Shown here: positions 45,853 through 55,065 of the stretch, piece by piece
Position numbering within the stretch: position 1 is the first letter of the stretch
How the letters are laid out: each line of letters opens with the position of its first letter
From: JAENVU01 sp963756815
Lineage (GTDB): Bacteria > Actinomycetota > Acidimicrobiia > IMCC26256 > JAENVU01
DNA length: 64,000 bases
Direction of reading: 5' to 3'
Assembly (NCBI GenBank): GCA_963756815.1
Contig: CAVWPR010000045.1
Coordinates: 106,998-170,997, forward strand
The notes under the pieces: model-generated
What the model saw: the letters and a program-made list of their open reading frames with translations, nothing else
The model's database searches: none
Told to the model about the DNA's origin: nothing
Program-made: the position numbers and the translations under genes

Positions 45853-46331
45853 GCGACCACCGCGCCACGGCCGACGCGTTCCGCGCCATGGCCCACGAGA
45901 TCGTGTGGTGCACCGTCGCCACCGTCGGGCCCGACGACCGACCGCGCACTCGCGTGCTGCACCCGTTCTGGGAGTGGGAGGACGAGCGGTTGGTGGGATG
46001 GATCGCCACGTCGCCCACACCGGTCAAGCGCGCCGCGCTCGAGCACTCCCCGAACGTGTCGCTCACGTACTGGGCGCCGAACCACGACACCGCGTCCGCG
46101 GACTGCGCCGCCACGTGGCACCTCGACGACGCGACGTGCGAGCGGGTCTGGGAGACGTTCAAGGCGCTCCCGGCACCGGTCGGGTACGACCCGGCGATCG
46201 TCCCGCCGTGGGCCGACGGTCCACGGAGTCCGGCATTTGCCGCGATGCGCCTCGATCCGTACCGGCTCCGCGTGATGCCCGGCACCCTGATGACCGACGG
46301 GCGCGGCGAGCTCCTCACCTGGTCGGCCTGA
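45849..46331 (+). CDS. Pyridoxamine 5'-phosphate oxidase-like flavin/F420-binding protein
   Basis: A 160-residue split-barrel protein (AHEIVWCTVATVGPDDRP, RVLHPFWEWEDERLVGWIAT, SPNVSLTYW). Such proteins bind FMN or F420 and reduce small molecules; which cofactor is used here cannot be read. The GTG at 45849 overlaps the stop of the preceding gene. A gap of 112 bp before eno follows, with a TACCCT hexamer at 46376 as a possible eno -10. Confidence 0.82.
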   Translation: MSDHRATADAFRAMAHEIVWCTVATVGPDDRPRTRVLHPFWEWEDERLVGWIATSPTPVKRAALEHSPNVSLTYWAPNHDTASADCAATWHLDDATCERVWETFKALPAPVGYDPAIVPPWADGPRSPAFAAMRLDPYRLRVMPGTLMTDGRGELLTWSA

Positions 46332-46443
46332 CGGCGAAACGCGGGCAAGAGGTCCGATTCGCGCGCCGCACGGGACTACCCTCGTCACACCCACCACATG
46401 CATCACGGAGTGGAGTCGCGTCCGTATCCGGCCGAGGGGGACC

Positions 46444-47733
46444 GTGAGCAGCATCGTCGACGTCAGTGCCCGGGAGATCCTCGACTCCCGCGGGAATCCC
46501 ACCGTCGAGGTCGAGGTCGAGCTGCTCTCGGGCGCGCGGGGCCGGGCCGCGGTGCCGAGTGGCGCCAGCACCGGCGCCCACGAGGCGGTCGAGCTGCGCG
46601 ACGGCGGTGACCGGTTCGGGGGCAAGGGCGTCGGGCGGGCGGTCCGCAACGTCGAGGAGGAGATCGCCGACGCGCTCCTCGGCATGGAGGCGCTCGACCA
46701 GCGCGACGTCGACCGCACGCTCATCGAGCTCGACGGCACCGACGCCAAGAGCCGGCTCGGCGCCAACGCCACCCTGGGCGCGTCGCTCGCTGTGGCCAAG
46801 GCCGGTGCCGACGAGTCGGACCTCCCGCTCTACCGGTACGTCGGTGGCGCGAACGCGCACGTGCTGCCGGTCCCGTGCCTCAACGTGCTGAACGGCGGTG
46901 CGCACGCCGACAGCAACGTCGACCTGCAGGAGTTCATGCTCGCGCCCGTCGGCGCCGCGAGCTTCCGCGAGGCGCTGCGCATGGGTGCCGAGACGTACCA
47001 CGCGCTGAAGAAGCTGCTCCACGACCGCGGGCTGTCGACCGCGGTGGGCGACGAAGGCGGCTTCGCCCCCGACCTGCCGTCGAACGAGGAGGCGGTCAAG
47101 CTCCTGCTCGAGGCGATCGCCGCCGCCGGGTACGCGCCGGGCGACGACATCGCGATCGCGCTCGACCCGGCGTCCACCGAGTTCTTCCACGACGGCAGCT
47201 ACGACCTCGCCGGCGAGGGTAGGAAGTTCACCAGCGCCGAGTTCGCCGACTACCTCGCCGACTGGTGCGCCCGGTACCCGATCATCTCGATCGAGGACGG
47301 CATGGCCGAGGACGACTGGGACGGTTGGGCCGCGTTGACCGAGGCCGTCGGCGACCGCGTGCAGCTCGTCGGGGACGACCTCTTCGTCACGAATCCCGCC
47401 CGGCTGCAGCGGGGCATCGACCTCGGCGTGGCCAACTCGATTCTCGTGAAGATCAACCAGATCGGCACGCTCTCGGAGACGCTCGACACCGTGGCGCTCG
47501 CCGGTCGGCACGCCTACACCGCGATGATGTCGCACCGCTCGGGCGAGACCGAGGACGTCACCATCGCCGATCTCGCGGTCGCGACGAACTGCGGCCAGAT
47601 CAAGTCGGGCGCGCCCGCCCGGAGCGACCGCACCGCGAAGTACAACCAGTTGCTGCGCATCGAGGAGGGTCTCGGAGAGGCGGCCGAATTCCTCGGACGT
47701 CGCGCGTTCGCCGGATCGGCCGCGCCCGCATGA
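46444..47733 (+). CDS. eno: Enolase
   Basis: Glycolytic enzyme converting 2-phosphoglycerate to phosphoenolpyruvate, 429 residues. AREILDSRGNPTVEVEVEL, PSGASTGAHEAVELRDG, DEGGFAPDLPSNEEA, SIEDGMAEDDWDGW and MMSHRSGETEDVTIADLAV are all in place, including the magnesium ligands and the catalytic Lys region (ILVKINQIGTLSE). The GTG at 46444 has an AGGGGG ribosome-binding stretch. Its stop overlaps the ftsB ATG. Confidence 0.96.
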   Translation: MSSIVDVSAREILDSRGNPTVEVEVELLSGARGRAAVPSGASTGAHEAVELRDGGDRFGGKGVGRAVRNVEEEIADALLGMEALDQRDVDRTLIELDGTDAKSRLGANATLGASLAVAKAGADESDLPLYRYVGGANAHVLPVPCLNVLNGGAHADSNVDLQEFMLAPVGAASFREALRMGAETYHALKKLLHDRGLSTAVGDEGGFAPDLPSNEEAVKLLLEAIAAAGYAPGDDIAIALDPASTEFFHDGSYDLAGEGRKFTSAEFADYLADWCARYPIISIEDGMAEDDWDGWAALTEAVGDRVQLVGDDLFVTNPARLQRGIDLGVANSILVKINQIGTLSETLDTVALAGRHAYTAMMSHRSGETEDVTIADLAVATNCGQIKSGAPARSDRTAKYNQLLRIEEGLGEAAEFLGRRAFAGSAAPA

Positions 47734-48104
47734 CCGCGCCCAATCCGCCGGGCCCACGCGCCACGCCCCGGTTCACCGCCGAGCAGGTGCGCCGCCGGCG
47801 CGCGATCGCGCTCCGTGTCAGCGTCGCGACGATCGTCGTGATCGGCCTCCTCTTCGTCGTCGTGTTCCCCCTGCAGGCGTGGATGCGTCAGCGTGACGAC
47901 CTGGACGCGTCGGAGCACCGCCTCGAGGTCATTCACAACGAGCGCGTGCGACTCCAGCGCGAGGCCGCGAAGCTGCAGGACCCACACGAGGTGGAGCGGA
48001 TCGCCCGCGAGCTCTACGGCATGGTCCGTCCCGGCGAGCAGGCCTACGCCGTGGTCCCCGGACCGCCGACCACCACGACGACGGTCGCGCCGGCGGCCCC
48101 CTGA
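47730..48104 (+). CDS. ftsB: FtsB/DivIC septum formation initiator
   Basis: A small bitopic division protein of 124 residues. A basic cytoplasmic end (QVRRRRAIALR) is followed by one transmembrane helix at about 28-48. A coiled coil (about 50-78: LDASEHRLEVIHNERVRLQ) and the conserved block IARELYGMVRPGEQAY come next, and the tail is Thr-rich. It would join FtsL and FtsQ at the septum. Its start overlaps the eno stop (ATGA), as in other actinobacteria. Confidence 0.9.
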   Translation: MTAPNPPGPRATPRFTAEQVRRRRAIALRVSVATIVVIGLLFVVVFPLQAWMRQRDDLDASEHRLEVIHNERVRLQREAAKLQDPHEVERIARELYGMVRPGEQAYAVVPGPPTTTTTVAPAAP

Positions 48105-48136
48105 GCCGTCGCGAACCGGTCACCTACGCTGGCCGC

Positions 48137-48630
48137 ATGAGTGATCCGGACGACGTTGCGCGTGTGAGCGCGCTCCTCGGCCGGCCCCCACGCGCCGCGT
48201 TCTCGGTCGTGGTGCGCGACGCGTCCGACGCACCGATGGTGATCCGCAACGCGCCGTTCCTCGACGACGGCACGCCGCTGCCCACCACCTACTGGCTCGT
48301 GGACCCCGATCTCTCGCGTGCCATCGCCCGGCTGGAGGCCGAGGGTGGGGTGCGCAGCGCGCAGGAGCGCGTCGACCCCGTCGCGCTCGCCGCCGCGCAC
48401 GCCCGCTACGCCGCCGAGCGCGACGCGGCGATCGCGCCCGATCACCAGGGCCCTCGTCCGTTCGGCGGCGTGGGCGGCACGCGTATCGGGGTCAAGTGCC
48501 TCCACGCGCACTACGCCTACCGGCTCGCCGGCGGTGACGACCCCGTGGGCGACTGGGTCGCGGACGCCCTGGCCCAGCGGCGGAGGATGCGGGCGCGTCC
48601 GTGCCGTCGGCCGGGGAGCGGGATCGGTGA
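48137..48630 (+). CDS. DUF501 domain protein (frameshift near 3' end)
   Basis: A protein of about 164 residues. ALLGRPPRAAFSVVVRD, APFLDDGTPLPTTYWLVD and GGTRIGVKCLHAHYAY are the conserved DUF501 blocks. The role is unknown, but the gene is almost always between ftsB and ppx in actinobacteria. The frame runs on into ppx. A shift of one base near 48585 gives the end ASVPSAGERDR with a TGA at 48630 that overlaps the ppx GTG, the usual coupling. The ATG at 48137 has TACGCT ending six bases upstream, so it is probably leaderless. Confidence 0.87.
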
Positions 48631-49556
48631 GGGCGGCGGCGATCGACATCGGGACGAACTCGACGCGCCTCCTGGTCGCGGACGTCGACCGACCCGACGG
48701 TCCGCTGCGCACGCTGGACCGGCGGATGACGATCACCCGGCTCGGTCAGGGCGTCGACGCGACCCGGCGCCTCGCGCCCGAGGCGATCGAGCGCACCGTC
48801 GACGCGCTGCGCGAGTACCGGGTCACGATCGACGACGTCGGTGACGTCGGCGCGGTGCGAGCGACGGCCACCTCCGCCGCTCGCGACGCCGAGAACCGGG
48901 ACGAGTTCTTCACCGCCGCCCACGACGTGCTCGGCGTCACTCCCGAGCTCATCAGCGGGGACGAGGAGGCGCGGCTGTCGTTCCTCGGTGCGACCACGGG
49001 TCTGACCGACGTCGCACCGGCGCCCTATCTGGTGGTGGACATCGGCGGCGGCTCCACAGAGTTCGTCGTCGGCACCGACGCGCCCGAGGGCCTGCTCTCC
49101 GTCGACATCGGGTGCGTCCGCATCACGGAGAGCTGGCTGCGCTCGGACCCGCCGACCGCGGAGGAGCTCAGTCAGGCGGTGCACGTGGTGCGCGAGCACC
49201 TGGCCGACGTCCGGCGCGAGGTGCCGGCGGTGGCCACGGCCAAGACCCTGGTCGGGTTGGCCGGGACGGTCTCGAGCTTCGCGATGATCGAACAGGGCCT
49301 CCCCGTCTACGACCGCGACAAGGTCCATCACTTCCGGCTGACGCGCGCGGCCGCCGAGGACGTCTTCCGCACCCTGGCCACCGAGGCGGCCGACGACCGG
49401 CGCCACAACCCTGGGCTCGAGCCGGGACGGGTCGACGTCATCGTCGGTGGCGCGATCGTCCTCGTCACCGTGCTCCGGACCTTCGGATTCGACGAGCTCC
49501 TCACGAGCGAGGCAGACATCCTCGACGGGATCGTGCGCGACCTTACCGACGGGTAA
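48627..49556 (+). CDS. ppx: Exopolyphosphatase/guanosine pentaphosphate phosphohydrolase
   Basis: An ASKHA-fold enzyme of 309 residues that degrades polyphosphate or pppGpp. AAIDIGTNSTRLLVADVD, RATATSAARDAENRDEFF, DIGGGSTEFVVG and GLAGTVSSFAMIEQGL are the family blocks. It is the short actinobacterial Ppx1/Ppx2 form without the C-terminal HD domain. The GTG at 48627 overlaps the DUF501 stop. Confidence 0.93.
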   Translation: MRAAAIDIGTNSTRLLVADVDRPDGPLRTLDRRMTITRLGQGVDATRRLAPEAIERTVDALREYRVTIDDVGDVGAVRATATSAARDAENRDEFFTAAHDVLGVTPELISGDEEARLSFLGATTGLTDVAPAPYLVVDIGGGSTEFVVGTDAPEGLLSVDIGCVRITESWLRSDPPTAEELSQAVHVVREHLADVRREVPAVATAKTLVGLAGTVSSFAMIEQGLPVYDRDKVHHFRLTRAAAEDVFRTLATEAADDRRHNPGLEPGRVDVIVGGAIVLVTVLRTFGFDELLTSEADILDGIVRDLTDG

Positions 49557-49564
49557 GTACCCGT
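49549..49564. promoter_or_regulatory. Inverted repeat over the ppx stop codon
   Basis: ACGGGTA and TACCCGT are separated by AG, with the TAA of ppx inside. It may be a short terminator hairpin or an operator for the following gene (start at 49617). No T-tract follows. Confidence 0.35.
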
Positions 49565-49616
49565 TTGCACCCAGGATCCCCTCAACCCGGAGGGGCGGCG
49601 GGCCGTTGCACTGAGT

Positions 49617-50171
49617 GTGGAGCTGCCGGCCTTCGTCGAGATGTTGCGCCGCCTCGGTCCCGATGACCTGGGTGCGGTCGCCCGGGCGATCGACGCCTCC
49701 CACCAGACCGCCGCCGACGAGGTCGCGGCGTGGGAGGACCTGATGCGGATCGACGAGGCACTGCGCCGGCGCGGCCGCTCACGCGTGGCCGCCCGCGCTG
49801 CGCACGAAGCGGTCGCCGCCGTCCGCTTCGCCGTCGCGGCGAGCGACGTCGAGGTCCCGGAGTCGGTGGTCACCCGCGTCGCACGCGAGGCGGCCCTGCT
49901 CGCTCGGGCCATGGTGGCCGGCGCGCCCGAGGCCGTGGCCAACCTGCAACGCGAGTTCGCCGTTCACTTCGGCGTCTCCGCTCGCACCTCTGCGCGGCTG
50001 ACCGACTCGGCTCGCTCGGCTCGCCTAGCTTCCGGGCATGGTGATGCCGGAACGACTGCTGATGGGTCCCGGCCCGTCGAACCCGTACCCCGAGGTGACG
50101 GCCGCGCTCGCGCAGCCGTTGCTCGGCCACCTCGATCCCGAGTTCCTCCGGATCCTCGACGAGACGTGTGA
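49617..50171 (+). CDS. Conserved-looking helical protein of unknown function
   Basis: The ORF reads MLRRLGPDDLGAVARAID and RIDEALRRRGRSRVAARAA, and about 130 residues are helical and of normal composition. After about residue 128 the frame runs for 134 bp into the aminotransferase gene with shadow-like Arg-rich sequence. The true end is probably near 49999-50028, where other frames have TGA and TAG, with an indel before. There is no signal peptide or membrane helix. The GTG at 49617 is the first good start after ppx. I do not recognise a family. Confidence 0.5.
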   Translation: MELPAFVEMLRRLGPDDLGAVARAIDASHQTAADEVAAWEDLMRIDEALRRRGRSRVAARAAHEAVAAVRFAVAASDVEVPESVVTRVAREAALLARAMVAGAPEAVANLQREFAVHFGVSARTSARLTDSARSARLASGHGDAGTTADGSRPVEPVPRGDGRARAAVARPPRSRVPPDPRRDV

Positions 50172-51130
50172 CCGCCTGCGGACCGTCTTCGACACCACGA
50201 ATGCGCTCACCCTGCCGATCTCGGGAACCGGCTCGGCGGGGATGGAGGCCTGCTTCGTGAACCTCGTGGAGCCGGGCGACACGGTGGTCGTCGGGGTCAA
50301 CGGCGTGTTCGGCGAGCGCATGTGCGAGGTCGCCCGGCGCGTCGGCGCCGAGATCGTGCGGGTCGATGCCGACTGGGGCACGCCCGTCGATCCTCAACGG
50401 CTGCTCGACGCGCGTGCGCGCGCATCCCGAGGCGCGGGTCCTCGCAGTGGTCCACGCGGAGACGTCGACGGGGGTGCAGAACGACGTGGCCCCGCTGCGT
50501 GCGATCGCCGACACCGACACGCTCCTCCTCGTCGACACGGTCACCTCGCTCGGCGGCATCCCGCTGCACGTCGACGAGTGGGGGATCGACGCGTGCTACT
50601 CGGGAACCCAGAAGTGCCTGGGAGTTCCGCCGGGCCTGTCGCCGGTCACGTTCTCGCCGCGTGCGGTCGCGCGCATCGGCTCGCGGAGCACTCCGGTGCA
50701 GTCGTGGTACCTCGACCTCGGCCTCATCGGCGACTACGTGGGGACCGCACGGAAGTACCACCACACCGCGCCCACCGGGATGATCGTTGCGTTGCACGCC
50801 GGTCTCGGCGTCGTCCTCGAGGAAGGCCTCGACGCGGTCTGGCAACGACACCACGGCGTCGGCCGCTCACTCCAGGAGGCGCTCGACGAGCTCGGCTTCT
50901 CCCTCATCGCGCCCGAGGGTGCCCGGCTGCCCCAGCTGACGTCCGCGCGGGTCCCCGACGGCGTCGACGAGGCTGCGCTGCGTCGCGCGCTGCTGGCGGA
51001 GTACGACATCGAGGTCGGTGGCGGGCTCGGCGCGTTCGCCGGAGTGGCGTGGCGAATCGGCCTCATGGGTCACACCGCGCGTCGCCGCTCCGTGGCCGCG
51101 CTCCTCGGGGCGCTGGCCGACCTGCTCTAA
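50038..51130 (+). CDS. Class V aminotransferase, alanine/serine-glyoxylate type (frameshifted)
   Basis: A PLP-dependent enzyme of about 364 residues, probably using alanine or serine with glyoxylate. LLMGPGPSNPYPEVTAALAQ, PLLGHLDPEFLRILDETCD, SGTGSAGMEACFVNLVEPGD and CYSGTQKCLGVPPGLSPV (PLP Lys) match the AGXT group. The frame changes near 50415 within a CGCG run, between RLLDARAR and AHPEARVLAVVHAETSTG. The ATG at 50038 has TAGCTT ending six bases upstream (50026-50031), predicting a leaderless message. The stop overlaps the stop of the convergent SRPBCC gene. Confidence 0.87.
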
Positions 51131-51585
51131 GCGGACTCGGCCGCGGTCCTCAGCGCGGCGAGCGTCTGCTCCATCGTGCGCCGGTTGTGGTCGTCGCGCT
51201 CGGCCACGCCGCTCGCGAACTTGCCGGCGAACTTCGCGAATCCGCCGCGGTCGTCGGTCCACGTCTCGGTGACCCGGCATCCTGAGTCGGTCGGCTCGAT
51301 GCGGTAGTCCCAGCGCGCGATCTTCAAGGCCACCGCGGTGACGCGGAAGCCGAACGCGCGGCCGGGCTCGCACGCGGTGATCTCACAGTCGGTCTTCCAC
51401 GACTTCTTCCCGTTCGCGTTCGTTCCGGTGAACTTCGCACCGAGCGCAGGGCCGGACGCCCCGCCCTTCCAGATCGCGCCGGTGGCCTCGGGCGACCACT
51501 CACCCATACGGGTCACGTCGCTGATGAGCGACCACACCACCTCGGGCGCGGCGGCGATGTCGGTCTGCACGCTGACGGTCTCCAC
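51127..51585 (-). CDS. SRPBCC (polyketide cyclase/START-like) family protein
   Basis: A 152-residue helix-grip protein. TDIAAAPEVVWSLISDVTRM is the usual start, GEWSPEATG follows, and the region from VTETWTDDRGG on forms the long C-terminal helix. Such proteins bind a hydrophobic ligand in a central cavity; none can be named. The GTG at 51585 was preferred over 51603, because TAGGTT (51593-51598) ends seven bases before it, which gives a leaderless start and removes six non-conserved residues. Confidence 0.85.
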   Translation of the reverse strand: METVSVQTDIAAAPEVVWSLISDVTRMGEWSPEATGAIWKGGASGPALGAKFTGTNANGKKSWKTDCEITACEPGRAFGFRVTAVALKIARWDYRIEPTDSGCRVTETWTDDRGGFAKFAGKFASGVAERDDHNRRTMEQTLAALRTAAESA

Positions 51586-51647
51586 GGCCCGAAACCTAGC
51601 CACCCCTCGCGTCGTATGCTCTGGCGCCGGCCGGACGGGGAGGCTCG

Positions 51648-52377
51648 ATGGGCGGCCAGGCCGGGCTCACCGTGGTCACGTGGAACGCGCAGGGCAGCCG
51701 CGGCCTCGACATCGCGCTCGCGGCCTCGGCCCTCGAGGAGCTCGGCCCCGACCTCGTGCTGCTGCAGGAGATCCAGCGCCGCCAGCTCGCCGCGCTGCGC
51801 GAGGCGCTGGCGATGACCGACGCCAGGTGGAGCTTCAAGCACTGGCCGGTTCGAGTCCCCGCCGAGGGCCTCGGGCTGCTCTGTCCGTCACCCGGTCACG
51901 AACGCGCACGCCCAGGTGCTCGCGCACCGCTGGCGACCCTGGGACTGGCGGCGCCGGATCGCGCTGCACGCCACGCTCGAGCTCGGATCCCGGCCGGTGC
52001 GGGTGGCCGACGTCCACCTCGGCGCGGGCGTGAGCCACGCCGAGCGGGTGCGCCAGGTGCACGCGTTGCTCGCCCAGGTGGGCGGCGCGGCCGATCGTGG
52101 CCGGCGACCTCAACGCGGAACCGGCGTCCGGGGAGCTCGCGGCGTTCGCGGCGGCAGGATGGGAGGACGCCGAGTCGGCGTCATCGCGCCGGTGCGACCC
52201 CGCGACCGTCGACGAACTGGCCGCCCGGACCTCGGACCGCGCCACCGACGCAGCGGCTCGACTACCTGCTCGTCCGGGACACGACCGCGGTGCTCGACGC
52301 GGAGGTGCCCGGCCGACTGGGCCCGCTGGGCCGGGCTCAGCGACCACCTCCCGGTGACGGCGCGGCTCGACCTCTAG
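51648..52377 (+). CDS. Endonuclease/exonuclease/phosphatase family protein with multiple frameshifts
   Basis: The conserved blocks of a Mg-dependent EEP fold are all present and in order but in different frames: VVTWNAQGSRG, LVLLQEIQRRQLAALREAL, RVADVHLGAGVSHAERVRQ, VAGDLNAEPASGELAAF, RLDYLLVRDT and LSDHLPVTARLDL. Frame changes lie near 51885, 52088, 52248 and 52305. Either a recent pseudogene or a patch of poor consensus sequence; the intact motifs favour the second. ATG at 51648, with GGGAGG upstream and a TATGCT hexamer at 51615-51620. Substrate unknown. It ends on the orn stop. Confidence 0.7.
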
Positions 52378-52910
52378 GCCGTGGGCAGCTGGAGGAAGTG
52401 GTCGCGGTAGAACCGCAGCTCCTCGAGCGACTCGCGGATGTCGTCGAGGGCGCGGTGCGTCTCCGACTTGTCGGGCCGGCCCTTGTACACGCTCGGGTTC
52501 CAGCGCCGGCACAGCTCCTTGAGCGAGCTCACGTCGATGCTCCGGTAGTGGACGTACCGGTCGACCGCAGGCAGGTAGCGGTCCAGGAACCGTCGGTCGA
52601 CCCCGATCGAGTTCCCGCAGAGCGGCGCGACGTTCTCCGGGATCCGGGCGCGCAGGTACTCGAGCACCTCGGCGCCGGCGGCCTCGAGCGTGCGCGTCGA
52701 CGCCTCGATCTGGGGGAGCAGGCCCGACTTCGTGTGCATGTTCCGCACGAAGTCGTCCATGCGCGCGAGCTCGGACGGCGTGGCGTGGACGACGAGGTCG
52801 ATGCCGTCGTCGACGAGGTCGAGCGCGGAGTCGGTGACGAGAACCGCGATCTCGACGATCGTGTGCCGCTCGGTGTCGAGTCCGGTCATCTCGAGGTCGA
52901 TCCAGACCAT
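52374..52910 (-). CDS. orn: Oligoribonuclease
   Basis: A DEDDh 3'-5' exonuclease of 178 residues that degrades 2-5 nt RNAs, including pGpG from c-di-GMP turnover. MVWIDLEMTGLDTERHTIVE holds the first Asp/Glu pair, LCGNSIGVDRRFLDRYLP and YRSIDVSSLKEL the middle part, and KSETHRALDDIRES the His/Asp end. Size and sequence are standard. The start is the ATG at 52910. Confidence 0.95.
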   Translation of the reverse strand: MVWIDLEMTGLDTERHTIVEIAVLVTDSALDLVDDGIDLVVHATPSELARMDDFVRNMHTKSGLLPQIEASTRTLEAAGAEVLEYLRARIPENVAPLCGNSIGVDRRFLDRYLPAVDRYVHYRSIDVSSLKELCRRWNPSVYKGRPDKSETHRALDDIRESLEELRFYRDHFLQLPTA

Positions 52911-53078
52911 GCGGTCGGCGGCGCCGGGCGGCGGGCTCGCGGTTTCACCGGCCGCGCCGGTCGTGGTCGTGCTCCTCCATCAACTCCGCTCCTGCGCCTC
53001 CGGGCCGCCGTCGCGTCCGACGTGACCGTGGCGCGCTCCCGGGCACCCTACGCGTGGGTCACCCGATATCCTGCGCCC

Positions 53079-55065
53079 GTGCCCGAGGCCGCGTGGATCC
53101 CGACACCCGAGCTGGCCGCCACGAGCAACGTGGGCCGGTTCATGGCCGCGCACGGGTTCACCGACTTCGAGGCACTGCGTCGGCGATCGATCGACGAGCC
53201 CGAGTGGTTCTGGGACGCGTTCGTCTCCTTCCTCGGCCTGCCGTTCGCGACGCCGTACACGCAGGTGCTCGACGAGTCGCGCGGGATCGAGTGGGCGACC
53301 TGGTTCACCGGTGGCCGGCTCAACGCCGCGGCGGTGTGCGTCGACCGCTGGGCCGACGACCCGGCGCGGCGCGACCACCCCGCGATCCTCTGGGAGGGCG
53401 AGGACGGGCCGCCCCGCTCGGTCACCTACGGCGAGCTGCGCTCCATGACCGACGCCATCGCCGGCGGCCTCGCGGCGCGAGGCATCGCCGAGGGCGACGC
53501 GGTCGGCGTGTTCCTGCCCATGCTGCCCGAGACGGTCGCGACGGTGATGGCCGTCGCCAAGCTCGGTGCCGTCTTCCTGCCGATCTTCTCCGGCTACGGC
53601 GCGGAGGCGGTCGCGGTCCGGCTCCAGGAGGGCGAGGCCAAGGCGCTCGTCACCGCCGACGGCACCACCCGGCGGGGCAAGGTCGTGCCGATGAAGGCGA
53701 CCGCCGACGCCGCGGTCGCGTCCGTGCCCGGCGTCGGGACGGTGGTGGTCGTCCCCCGGCTCGGCGTCGACGTGCCGATGCAACCCGGTCGCGACCTCAC
53801 GCTCGCCGAGTGCTGCGCGCTTGGCGCCCGAGGCGCGCTTCGAGACGCCCGCCCTCGACGCGGAGCATCCGCTCTTCATCGCGTACACGAGCGGGACGAC
53901 CGGGAAGCCGAAGGGCGTCGTGCACGTGCACGGCGGCTTCGTGGCCAAGATCGCGGAGGAGGTGGGCTTCCAGGCCGACTGCCGATCGACGGTCACGGGC
54001 GGTGACCGCGACGACGTGTTGTTCTGGCTGACCGACCTCGGCTGGATCATGGGCCCGTGGGAGATCTTCGGGACGCTGGCGTGGGGCGGCACGATGTTCG
54101 CCTACGACGGTGCGCCCGACCACCCCGGTCCCGACCGGCTCTGGGCCATGGTCGAGCGCCATCGGATCTCGATCCTCGGCATCTCGCCGACGCTGGTGCG
54201 CGCGCTGATGGCACAGGGCGACGCGCCGGTCCTCGCCCACGACCTGTCGTCGCTGCGCGTGCTCGGCTCGACCGGTGAGCCGTGGAACGAGGGACCGTGG
54301 TGGTGGTACTTCCGCACGGTGGGCGGCGAGCGCTGCCCGGTGATCAACGTGAGCGGCGGGACGGAGGTCGGCTGCTTCCTCGCGCCGCACGTCGTGGAGC
54401 CGATCGCACCGTGCTCGCTCGGCGGCCCCGCGTTGGGGTGTGCCGTCGACGTCGTGGACGACGACGGCACGCCGGTGCGTGGCGTCGTCGGCGAGCTCAT
54501 CTGCCGGCGACCGTGGCCGGCGATGACTCGCGGGATGTGGAAGGAACCCGACCGGTACCTCGAGACCTACTGGTCGCGCTGGCCGGGCATCTGGTGGCAC
54601 GGCGACTGGGCGTCGATCGACGCCGATGGTCGCTGGTTCCTCCACGGTCGCTCCGACGACACGATCAAGCTCGCGGGCAAGCGGCTCGGTCCGGCCGAGG
54701 TGGAGACCGCGCTCGTCGAGCATCCGGCGGTGGTCGAGGCCGCGGCGATCGGGCTGCCCGACGAGCTCAAGGGCGAGACGCTGGTCTGCTACGTGGTCGT
54801 CGCGCCCGGGACCGTCGTCGACGACGCCCTGCGGGCCGATCTGCGCCGTCGGGTGGGCGACGCGCTCGGGAAGGCGTTCACGCCGTCGGCCGTGCACGTG
54901 ACGACCGCGCTGCCCAAGACGCGGAGCAACAAGGTGATGCGGCGCACGATCCGGGCGGTGGCGCTCGGCGAGCCGCCCGGCGACCTCTCGGGGCTCGAGG
55001 ACCCGGCCGCGCTCGACGCGATCGCCGCGGCCGGTGGGGACGGGCCGAGAGCGGGTCGGGCGTGA
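53079..55065 (+). CDS. AMP-dependent acyl-CoA synthetase, acetyl/propionyl-CoA synthetase-like (frameshifted)
   Basis: An ANL-superfamily enzyme of about 661 residues. It has the N-terminal ACAS-type region (EPEWFWDAFVSFLGLPFATP), YTSGTTGKPKGVVHVHGG (P-loop-like), WGGTMFAYDGAPDHP, NVSGGTEVGCF, GDWASIDADGRWFLHGRSDD and KLAGKRLGPAEVE, with a C-terminal Lys block TRSNKVMRR. The frame changes near 53820 (ECCAL joined to APEARFETPALDAEHPLF). The GTG at 53079 has TATCCT ending six bases upstream (53067-53072), so it is probably leaderless. It likely activates a short acid. Its stop overlaps the GNAT start. Confidence 0.88.
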
